The position numbers and the translations under genes are program-made. Below the pieces are notes generated by a model. It did no database searches and was not told the origin of the DNA. It was given only the letters and a program-made list of their open reading frames with translations. Shown one piece after another: positions 8,879 to 15,358 of a DNA stretch of 64,000 nucleotides; position 1 is the stretch's first letter; every line of letters starts with the position of its first letter. This stretch comes from Butyrivibrio sp. XPD2006 (GTDB lineage Bacteria; Bacillota; Clostridia; Lachnospirales; Lachnospiraceae): NCBI RefSeq assembly GCF_000420865.1, contig NZ_ATVT01000004.1:153718-217717 (forward strand), read 5' to 3'.

Positions 8879-8902
8879 ATATTATGATCAGGAGGAGAAA
8901 AT

Positions 8903-10192
8903 ATGGAACTAATAAGAGTACAGGATTCAGATTACCAAAAAACCTACGAGCTTTATATGTCTTTTCCCGAAAACGACAACGGATATATGAACAATGTGTA
9001 TGGCTATAATTATGATCAGTTCCTCGCCTGGATAGAGATGAAGCGCAACTGGTCTTTGGGAAAGGAGCTTCCGAAGGGATTTGTGGCTGACACAACATAT
9101 GTGCTTGCTGATGGAGATACCTATGTGGGAGTATTTAACCTTCGACACTACCTGAACGATTTTTTAAGAGAAGGTCCCGGTCATATAGGCTACTGCATTT
9201 CCGAGAAATACCGCGGAAAGGGCTACGCCACAAAAGGCCTTGCGCTCACACTTGAAAAAGCAAGACAGATCGGTATACATGAAGCATATTTATCAGTAAA
9301 CAAGGATAACCCCGCAAGCCTTCGTGTTCAGCAAAAGAACGGCGCATATATTCATCATGAGAATGAAACCGAGTATTTCACCAGAATAAACGCTATTACA
9401 GACGGTGAATCCAGAGAAGAAATCATAGGAAAGTTCTACACCCAGTATGATGAGGATACACGTCTTGAAAGATCAGTGCACGGAAGACTTGAGTTCGAAA
9501 CCACCATGAACTATATCCACAGATATGCAAGGAAAGGTTCAAAGGTTTTAGAAATCGGCGCAGGTACAGGAAGATACTCCATCGCTCTGGCAAAAGAAGG
9601 AATTGACGTGACAGCCGTTGAGCTGGTAGATAAAAATCTATCTATACTAAAGGAACGAAGTAAAGATACAGATAATTTGAAAGCATATCAGGGAGATGCC
9701 ACAAGACTTGATGCTTTTGCCGACGAGTCTTTTGACGTAACCCTTGTGTTCGGGCCTATGTATCACCTGTATGATGCGGAGGAAGTAAATAAGGCTATTG
9801 ATGAAGCCATAAGAGTCACCAAAAAGGACGGCGTTATACTGTTCGCATTCATCTCAGTCTTCGCTATCATGTACGCAAACTATTTCTATGGTAACTGGGG
9901 AGAAGGACAGGAAGAGAACTTTACAGAAGATTACAGGATAAGGCACTTCAAGGAGCAGCTCTTTACCGGATACGATATAACCGAATTCGAAGACCTGTTC
10001 AAGGATAAGCCTGTGACATGGATCACCACCACCGGTGTTGACGGCCTCTTAGAGCCCATCGAACACAGAGCAGACTTTAAGGTGTCGGAGGAAGATTTCA
10101 AAAAGCTCGCCGACTGGTATCTCGCCTTCTCAGAAAAACGCGAACTCCTCGGCCACACCAACCACCTTCTCTACATCTGCCGCAAAAAATGA
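8903..10192 (+). CDS. GNAT N-acetyltransferase fused to class I SAM-dependent methyltransferase
   Basis: A 429-residue two-domain protein. Residues 1 to about 165 are a GNAT acetyltransferase with the acetyl-CoA pyrophosphate-binding motif RGKGYA at 104-109. From about 175 on it is a Rossmann methyltransferase with motif I VLEIGAGTGRY at 215-225, an acidic ribose-binding residue in TAVELVD, and a motif IV-like FGPMYHLYD. The substrate cannot be read from sequence; modification of a small molecule, peptide or antibiotic is possible. The start has GGAGG at 7-base spacing. It is the only gene behind the attenuator at 8635-8878, so its expression is probably set by leader translation. Both domains also exist as separate proteins in related bacteria, so this is a genuine fusion or a composite enzyme. 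Confidence 0.85.
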   Translation: MELIRVQDSDYQKTYELYMSFPENDNGYMNNVYGYNYDQFLAWIEMKRNWSLGKELPKGFVADTTYVLADGDTYVGVFNLRHYLNDFLREGPGHIGYCISEKYRGKGYATKGLALTLEKARQIGIHEAYLSVNKDNPASLRVQQKNGAYIHHENETEYFTRINAITDGESREEIIGKFYTQYDEDTRLERSVHGRLEFETTMNYIHRYARKGSKVLEIGAGTGRYSIALAKEGIDVTAVELVDKNLSILKERSKDTDNLKAYQGDATRLDAFADESFDVTLVFGPMYHLYDAEEVNKAIDEAIRVTKKDGVILFAFISVFAIMYANYFYGNWGEGQEENFTEDYRIRHFKEQLFTGYDITEFEDLFKDKPVTWITTTGVDGLLEPIEHRADFKVSEEDFKKLADWYLAFSEKRELLGHTNHLLYICRKK

Positions 10193-10256
10193 CCCCCGGG
10201 GACGGAGTCATGGGACCATTTTGAGTCACCGGGGACGTTTCAGTTTGACTCACCAC
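10193..10256. repeat. REP-like GC-rich intergenic repeat element (candidate)
   Basis: The stretch after the GNAT-methyltransferase stop contains CGGGGACG twice with a 33-base period (10197-10204 and 10230-10237), GAGTCA twice and its complement TGACTC once, and TGGGACCATT. It is much richer in G and C than its surroundings and non-coding. TGGGACCATT recurs at about 48146 beside a GGTCCCCTGGGACC palindrome. This resembles a dispersed extragenic repeat, but genome-wide copy number cannot be seen here. Confidence 0.4.
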
Positions 10257-10263
10257 ATAAGGC

Positions 10264-10295
10264 AAAAAAAAGGACATCCGATCGGATGTCCTTTT
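10264..10295 (-). terminator. Terminator of the minus-strand tRNA-Gly gene
   Basis: A perfect palindrome AGGACATCCGATCGGATGTCCT (10271-10292, stem-forming) is followed on the minus strand by a T run (10270-10264). The same hairpin with one changed base follows the other tRNA-Gly copy. Confidence 0.85.
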
Positions 10296-10300
10296 CTTAG

Positions 10301-10373
10301 AGCGATAGACGGGGCTCGAACCCGCGGTCTCGACCTTGGCAAGGTCGCGCGTTACCAACTACGCCACTATCGC
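10301..10373 (-). tRNA. tRNA-Gly (GCC)
   Basis: A 73-base cloverleaf with acceptor stem GCGATAG/CTATCGC, D-arm GGCGTAGTTGGTAACGC, anticodon loop CTTGCCAAG giving anticodon GCC, and T-arm GCGGGTTCGAGCCCCGT. The CCA end is not encoded and would be added by the CCA-adding enzyme, whose gene is at 41478-42842. It is identical to the tRNA at 13195-13267, which lies in the opposite orientation. Confidence 0.95.
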
Positions 10374-10408
10374 ATATATGTAAAGTCGCTTTCGCGACAG
10401 CAAAGTAA

Positions 10409-10437
10409 ATATTATATTATTTTAAGTGGGTTGTCAA
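10409..10437 (-). promoter_or_regulatory. Promoter of the minus-strand tRNA-Gly
   Basis: On the minus strand TTGACA (10437-10432), 17-base spacer, TAATAT (10414-10409). It is about 36 bases upstream of the tRNA. A GTCGC/GCGAC hairpin (about 10384-10398) lies in the short 5' leader. Confidence 0.65.
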
Positions 10438-10470
10438 CAGATTTTTTAAAAAATATAATATTTTTTGTTG

Positions 10471-10500
10471 TTGACTTCGCCCTTGGGGCACGCTTTATCC
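10471..10500 (+). promoter_or_regulatory. Candidate promoter with palindromic spacer upstream of the MerR-methyltransferase gene
   Basis: TTGACT (10471-10476) and TTTATC (10494-10499) flank a spacer holding the palindrome GCCC-TTG-GGGC (10479-10489). MerR-family regulators bind dyads placed between -35 and -10, so this may be the autoregulatory operator. The spacer is 17-18 bases, not the 19-20 typical of MerR promoters, which weakens the case. Confidence 0.3.
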
Positions 10501-10564
10501 TTTACTTAAAGATGATCATCAGGTACAGAACATAGTGTTGACTTCAGAAAGGATGAGAAAGCGA

Positions 10565-10627
10565 ATGAATATTGGGGAACTCATACTAATAATAGATACC
10601 GGCAGTAAAAGGGAGGCACATGCATGA
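10565..10627 (+). CDS. Candidate 20-codon upstream ORF coupled to the MerR-methyltransferase start
   Basis: ATG at 10565 opens a 20-codon frame (MNIGELILIIDTGSKREAHA) whose TGA stop (10625-10627) overlaps the ATG (10624) of the MerR-methyltransferase gene. Its ribosome binding site is poor, while GGGAGG for the downstream gene lies inside it. It may be a coupling ORF or chance. Confidence 0.25.
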   Translation: MNIGELILIIDTGSKREAHA

Positions 10628-11802
10628 AGGAAGTTATGACATCGGGAGAGATCGCCAGGAAGGCAGGTGTATCCCAGAAGGCGCTCAGAATATATGATGA
10701 AAAAGGTCTTTTGAGACCTGTAGGTTACTCTGAAGGGAATTATAAGCTGTACGACAAGAGTTCCTTAATGATCCTTGAAAAGATCATAGCGCTGAAGCAT
10801 GTGGGATTCAGCCTGGAGGAGATCAAGAGTAACCTTGAAGATGACAGTCAGGAAACAATAGAAGAAACCCTCAAAAAACAGCTGGCACTCATGGAAAAGA
10901 AAATCTACGAGATGCAGAAGTCTGCTGAATGCATAAAGGTGGCGCTAGCAAGACTAAAAGAAGATCCGGATTGGGACAACGTGGCTGATGTCATCCGTAA
11001 GATGGAAATGGCCCAGGGTCAGGACGAAAGAAGATGGTACGCAGCAAACCATGCGGCTGACGGTATAGAGTGGTATGTAAAGATATTTGACTCACTGGAC
11101 TTTAATGAAGGAGAAGATGTTCTTGATCTTGGCTGCAGCTACGGACTTTTGTGGCGCGAGAACTGGGACCGGATTCCTGAGAAATTCGTTGTGGACGGCA
11201 TAGACATACACGATAGCTGGGCAGATGATCTTGCAGATTATCTCAAGGAACAAAAAGACACTCTTCCGAAAGGTTCAGATATCAAGGTAATATTTGAGAA
11301 TCTTGAAGAGGAACAGACCTGGGATAATATCTATAAAAAGAAATATGATAGAATTATTGCGCACTACCTGCTTTCCTATTTTGAAGAACCCGGCAGGATC
11401 ATTGATAAGGCTTCTAAAGCTCTAAAGGATGGAGGAATGCTTTCATATACCTATGTAGGAACCAGTAGAGAACATGACTATTGGGAAAGGTTTTTTTCTG
11501 AAAATGGATTTGATAAATCTACTCCGGTAAAAAGAAGAAAAGAGCTTACCGAAAGGGAGGATGCGCTGATAGCTGAAATTTCAGGATGCTTCTCCAAGGT
11601 GGAGAAGGTACGGCTTCTTGCTCCAATATCCTATGACGACTCCGAACTATTATTTGAGAGAGTTGAAAGAAGGTATCCCGGCGCAAGCAAATATCTTGCT
11701 TCTGTAAAGGACAAGATGATCGAGTGTTTTGACAGACTTATAGAAAAAGATGGTGTGATAATAGTGGATAGTGACACTACTTTTATACACTGCTTCAAAT
11801 AA
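10624..11802 (+). CDS. MerR-family regulator fused to a SAM-dependent methyltransferase
   Basis: A 392-residue protein with a MerR winged helix-turn-helix at about 4-71 (SGEIARKAGVSQKALRIYDE, then a wing around GNYKLYD), a dimerisation helix to about 125, and a C-terminal class I methyltransferase with motif I VLDLGCSYG at 166-174 and an acidic motif II in VDGIDIHD. MerR proteins usually carry a ligand-sensing C terminus; here the effector part is an enzyme-like domain that could sense SAM or a substrate, or be catalytic. The start has GGGAGG at 7-base spacing. It is followed by a bidirectional terminator shared with the convergent rRNA methyltransferase. Fusions of this shape are known as MerR-type methyltransferases, but their targets are unknown to me. 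Confidence 0.85.
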   Translation: MKEVMTSGEIARKAGVSQKALRIYDEKGLLRPVGYSEGNYKLYDKSSLMILEKIIALKHVGFSLEEIKSNLEDDSQETIEETLKKQLALMEKKIYEMQKSAECIKVALARLKEDPDWDNVADVIRKMEMAQGQDERRWYAANHAADGIEWYVKIFDSLDFNEGEDVLDLGCSYGLLWRENWDRIPEKFVVDGIDIHDSWADDLADYLKEQKDTLPKGSDIKVIFENLEEEQTWDNIYKKKYDRIIAHYLLSYFEEPGRIIDKASKALKDGGMLSYTYVGTSREHDYWERFFSENGFDKSTPVKRRKELTEREDALIAEISGCFSKVEKVRLLAPISYDDSELLFERVERRYPGASKYLASVKDKMIECFDRLIEKDGVIIVDSDTTFIHCFK

Positions 11803-11811
11803 CAGATAGTT

Positions 11812-11847
11812 AAAGCCCCCGGATCACAATGATCTGAGGGCTTTGTT
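11812..11847. terminator. Bidirectional terminator between convergent genes
   Basis: AAAGCCC...GGGCTTT arms with an inner GGATC/GATC helix, giving A and T flanks on both strands. It serves the MerR-methyltransferase (plus) and the rRNA methyltransferase (minus). Confidence 0.75.
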
Positions 11848-13089
11848 TTACATTTCATCGCATACCTGGAAGATGACGAATTTCAAATAGTATGAAGCAG
11901 CTCCGCCCCAGAGGATAGGATGGTCTGCTGCCTGCTGTCTGAATTCAACCTGGCGAAGGCGCTTGTGAGCGTCTCTTGCAGCGTCTGCAATAGTCTTAAG
12001 AAAGAGCTCTTCATCCATGAAATGAGAGCAAGAGCAGGTTGCCAGGTATCCGCCGTTCTTGACAAGACGCATTCCACGAAGGTTTATCTCTTTGTAGCCT
12101 GTAGCAGCTTTCTTGATGGATGCTCTGGACTTGGTAAATGCCGGAGGATCAAGGATAACAACATCAAACTTCTCACCCTTTCTCTCAAGGTCAGGAAGAA
12201 GCTCAAATACATCGGCGCACTGAAAGCTTGCGATATTCTCGAGGCCGTTAAGGGCAGCATTTTCTCTGGCCTGCTCACAGCCAAGGTCTGAAGCATCTAC
12301 GCCCAAAACCGAAGCAGCACCGGCTGCTGCTGCATTAAGTGCAAATGAACCTGTATGCGTGAAGCAGTCCAGAACCTTTTTGCCCTTGCACAGACCTCTG
12401 ATGGACTGTCTGTTAAACTTCTGGTCAAGGAAAAATCCTGTCTTCTGACCGTTCTCCACATCCACATAATACTTTACGCCGTTCTCTTCTATAAGAACCT
12501 TGGTGTCAAAAGACTCTCCGATAAAGCCCTTTGTTCTCGCAAGGCCTTCAAGTTCACGAACCTTGGCGTCACTTCTCTCATAGATTCCGCGCACCTTAAC
12601 GCCATCCTCTGCAAGTACTTTTTTACATGCATCAAGTATCTTATCCTTCATTCTGTCAGTTCCCAGCGCAAGAGATTCTATAACAAGCACATCTGAGAAC
12701 TTATCTATTGTAATCCCCGGCAGGAAATCAGCTTCTCCGAATATAAGTCTGCATGAAAGCCCGGTAAGCGCATCATCTCTATTGAGATATTCTGCCATGT
12801 AATCAGCCATTACAGCCTTCCTGTATTCCCAGGCATTGCGAACCCTCGTCTCAATAAGCTCATCCGTAACGGGGTTCTCCTTCTTTCTGGACATCATGCG
12901 AACCCTGATCTTGGAATTCTCATTTATAAAACCGTATCCCAAAAAGAAGTCATCAAAATCGTGAAGCTCGACAATGTCGCCATTCTCATAGCTTCCCTCA
13001 ACTCTGTCAATCTCATTATCATAGATCCAAAGTCCGCCTGACTTGAATTCTCTACCCTGACCTTTTTTTAGTATTACCTTTGCGTTCAT
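11848..13089 (-). CDS. Class I SAM-dependent rRNA (cytosine-C5) methyltransferase, RlmI/YccW family
   Basis: A 413-residue protein with an N-terminal PUA RNA-binding domain (about 1-75, beginning MNAKVILKKGQGREF) followed by a YccW-type linker and a Rossmann methyltransferase. Motif I is KKVLDCFTHTGSFAL, and the DPPAFTKS motif IV and a catalytic-type cysteine in TCSCSHFM are visible. Members methylate 23S rRNA cytosines. I chose ATG 13089 because GGAG lies 5 bases before it; an in-frame ATG directly upstream (13092) has only 2 bases of spacing. Longer starts would run into the tRNA-Gly promoter. It is expressed divergently from the plus-strand tRNA-Gly. Confidence 0.88.
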   Translation of the reverse strand: MNAKVILKKGQGREFKSGGLWIYDNEIDRVEGSYENGDIVELHDFDDFFLGYGFINENSKIRVRMMSRKKENPVTDELIETRVRNAWEYRKAVMADYMAEYLNRDDALTGLSCRLIFGEADFLPGITIDKFSDVLVIESLALGTDRMKDKILDACKKVLAEDGVKVRGIYERSDAKVRELEGLARTKGFIGESFDTKVLIEENGVKYYVDVENGQKTGFFLDQKFNRQSIRGLCKGKKVLDCFTHTGSFALNAAAAGAASVLGVDASDLGCEQARENAALNGLENIASFQCADVFELLPDLERKGEKFDVVILDPPAFTKSRASIKKAATGYKEINLRGMRLVKNGGYLATCSCSHFMDEELFLKTIADAARDAHKRLRQVEFRQQAADHPILWGGAASYYLKFVIFQVCDEM

Positions 13090-13128
13090 CATTTCTCCGA
13101 TCAAATCTGATTTGTTTTGAAATATATG

Positions 13129-13157
13129 TTGACAATACAACAATATTATTCTAAAAT
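13129..13157 (+). promoter_or_regulatory. Promoter of the plus-strand tRNA-Gly
   Basis: TTGACA (13129-13134), 17-base spacer, TAAAAT (13152-13157), about 38 bases before the tRNA. The consensus -35 element matches that of the other tRNA-Gly copy. Confidence 0.65.
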
Positions 13158-13194
13158 CAATTCGTTGTCACATTTATTATTGTAACAGCGAAAT

Positions 13195-13267
13195 GCGATA
13201 GTGGCGTAGTTGGTAACGCGCGACCTTGCCAAGGTCGAGACCGCGGGTTCGAGCCCCGTCTATCGCT
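13195..13267 (+). tRNA. tRNA-Gly (GCC), second copy
   Basis: Identical over all 73 bases to the complement of 10301-10373: acceptor GCGATAG/CTATCGC, anticodon GCC, no encoded CCA. With its terminator it forms one arm of an inverted repeat of about 110 bases surrounding the MerR-methyltransferase and rRNA methyltransferase genes. Confidence 0.95.
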
Positions 13268-13273
13268 CTTTAG

Positions 13274-13302
13274 AAGGACATCCGATTGGATGTCCTTTTT
13301 TT
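13274..13302 (+). terminator. Terminator of the plus-strand tRNA-Gly gene
   Basis: AAGGACATCC/GGATGTCCTT hairpin with a 4-base loop followed by a T run; nearly identical to the terminator at 10264-10295. Confidence 0.85.
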
Positions 13303-13364
13303 GTATCATTTCCTCCCCATACATTCTATAATGATTAAAAAGGTATATTTTCGCGGGGGACATA

Positions 13365-14291
13365 ATGATGAACGACAGAATTGCGAAACTAAAGGGAAAC
13401 ATCGAGCAGAGAATTGTCGGAAAGGGAGACGTGATCGACAAGATCATAACCGCCCTTTTGGCCGGGGGACATGTCCTGTTGGAAGATGTTCCCGGAGTCG
13501 GTAAGACCAGTCTTGCCAAGGCCCTTGCAGACTCACTCTCACTGTCTTTTTCAAGGATCCAGTGTACGCCTGACACCATGCCATCTGACATCACAGGCAT
13601 TTCCATATACAACAAAGATACAGGGGCGTTTCAGGTTATGCCGGGACCGGTTCTTAACAACATTGTTCTGGCAGATGAGTTAAACCGCACATCGCCCAAG
13701 ACTCAGTCTGCACTTCTTGAGGTAATGGAGGAGCACAAGCTTACCATAGACGGAACCTCCTACCCTGTCCCAGAGCCATTCATGGTCATTGGAACCCAGA
13801 ATCCCGCAGAGATGGCCGGCACTTATCCCCTTCCGGAATCTCAGCTTGACCGTTTCATGATGAAGCTCTCCGTAGGATACCCGGAGGCAAAAGCTTCCAA
13901 AGAAATGGCAAAAAGATTTCTCGACGGTGATCTCCACTCAGAGACCGACGCCGTTCTCACCGGAAAAGACATCTGCGACATGAAGGAAGAAGTTTCCAAG
14001 ATCTCTGTCCACAATAATCTCCTGTCCTACGCCTCTGACATTGTAGATGCCACACGCTGCAAGTCCGAGATTTCAGTAGGGGCTTCGCCGAGAGCTCTTT
14101 TATCCATGATCCGCTGCTCCCAGGCCATCGCCTATCTCGCAGACAGGGACTACTGCATTCCCGAAGACATCGCATGTGCTGCGGAACTCACCCTTCCCCA
14201 CAGACTGATACTCACCGGCGAGGCAAGACTCAGCCGCATCACAGGCACCGATCTGTTAAAAGACATTCTGAAAAAAGTCAAAGTGCAATGA
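13365..14291 (+). CDS. MoxR-family AAA+ ATPase
   Basis: A 308-residue AAA+ chaperone-like ATPase. Walker A is DVPGVGKTS at about 41-49, Walker B IVLADE at about 100-105, followed by the MoxR-typical LNRTSPKTQSALLEVMEE, sensor I in VIGTQNP and the arginine-finger region LPESQLDRF. MoxR proteins work with DUF58 and transglutaminase or von Willebrand partners, thought to help assemble or activate envelope or enzyme complexes. The next two genes are exactly these partners. GGGGGA precedes two adjacent ATG codons (13365 and 13368), either of which could be used. Its TGA overlaps the next ATG (ATGA), indicating translational coupling. Confidence 0.93.
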   Translation: MMNDRIAKLKGNIEQRIVGKGDVIDKIITALLAGGHVLLEDVPGVGKTSLAKALADSLSLSFSRIQCTPDTMPSDITGISIYNKDTGAFQVMPGPVLNNIVLADELNRTSPKTQSALLEVMEEHKLTIDGTSYPVPEPFMVIGTQNPAEMAGTYPLPESQLDRFMMKLSVGYPEAKASKEMAKRFLDGDLHSETDAVLTGKDICDMKEEVSKISVHNNLLSYASDIVDATRCKSEISVGASPRALLSMIRCSQAIAYLADRDYCIPEDIACAAELTLPHRLILTGEARLSRITGTDLLKDILKKVKVQ

Positions 14292-15358
14292 AAATTACTT
14301 TCGCAAAACCAAACCTACTGATCTATCTTGCAGCGCTGGCTGCCGTCACCGTTTTTGCGAGCTTCTACGGCGGACCGGTAGCTTTCGCACCGCTATTTGT
14401 GCTGCTTTTACATATCCCCGTTTCCATAATATACATCCTGATAAGCTTTAAGTTTCTGATGATCTATCAGGAGATAGAAGTTCACAAGCTCACAAAGGGT
14501 GAAGTCCACAAATACCGGGCTTATTTTGAAAACGCCGGACTCCTTCCCATACACAATATGGCCCTTGGCATATACACAGACCGCTGCACTCTGTATGAGA
14601 TTCCATCTGAAACCCGCATATCTCTTGATGTACACGAGGGAAAAGAGCTTTTGTCCGGTATCAACTGTCTTTTTGCGGGAGCATACGATGTGGGAATTGA
14701 GAACGTCTCTTTTAGCGATCCTTTCCACATTTTCACCATCACACTGAAGGTCCCTTATTCTTTCAGAGCCATCGTAAATCCCAGGATCACGGATATCGCC
14801 GGCAAGTCTCTTGACTTTGAAAACCTCATAAACAGCACCGGGCAAAAGAGCTACAGCCTCTTTGAAGATACTCCCGGAAATGATATGCGCCCCTATCAAA
14901 AAGGCGACAGCATGGCAAGCATCAACTGGAAGGTATACGCCAAAGAATCCGAGCTGATGGTCAGAATTCCGGACAAAATGGAAAAGAGATCCGTATCCAT
15001 CATCATGAACGCGCGGAACATCCCTGAAAGAGACAGGGATACAGAGTTTTTAAGAGCACGCGATTTCTTCCTGGAGTTTGTGGTCTCTTCAGCCAAGCAC
15101 TTCACCGATCAGGGAATCCCCCTGACCATCATCTACCCTGCCGGTACGATCCGGGAGGAAATAATTGATTCAAACAGAAGCTTTACAGAGTTTTACGGAA
15201 GCGTCTCCGACAGACTCTTTTACTCTACGGATTCAGATTATAAACAGCTGCAGGATCTGATCTTAAAGCACAGGAAAATGAGCGATGAAAGACAAACATG
15301 GATCATCATTAACGAAGCCCCTGGAGAGGGCGAGCATTTCATCAATATTCTCGAATGA
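14288..15358 (+). CDS. DUF58 domain-containing protein
   Basis: A 356-residue protein with two N-terminal membrane segments (about 10-55) and a DUF58 domain marked by DMRPYQKGDSMASINWKVYA near residues 200-220. DUF58 proteins have a von Willebrand A-like core and are nearly always encoded next to MoxR ATPases. I chose ATG 14288 because it overlaps the moxR stop as ATGA and gives the expected membrane start; longer upstream reading only repeats the moxR sequence in another frame. Its function is not established in any detail. Confidence 0.88.
   Translation: MKITFAKPNLLIYLAALAAVTVFASFYGGPVAFAPLFVLLLHIPVSIIYILISFKFLMIYQEIEVHKLTKGEVHKYRAYFENAGLLPIHNMALGIYTDRCTLYEIPSETRISLDVHEGKELLSGINCLFAGAYDVGIENVSFSDPFHIFTITLKVPYSFRAIVNPRITDIAGKSLDFENLINSTGQKSYSLFEDTPGNDMRPYQKGDSMASINWKVYAKESELMVRIPDKMEKRSVSIIMNARNIPERDRDTEFLRARDFFLEFVVSSAKHFTDQGIPLTIIYPAGTIREEIIDSNRSFTEFYGSVSDRLFYSTDSDYKQLQDLILKHRKMSDERQTWIIINEAPGEGEHFINILE

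Noticed and set aside
8770..9009. A 79-codon plus-strand frame through the attenuator and into the GNAT gene
   Set aside because: It crosses the terminator hairpin and the downstream ribosome binding site in another frame and shows no protein character; the 38- and 12-codon frames fit the leader better.
10301..13302. A genomic island or prophage integrated at tRNA-Gly
   Set aside because: No integrase, att-like direct repeat or phage gene is present; the two tRNA copies are inverted, not direct.
13157..13615. A minus-strand frame across tRNA-Gly and the start of moxR
   Set aside because: It overlaps a clear tRNA and the conserved moxR N terminus, and has no family resemblance.
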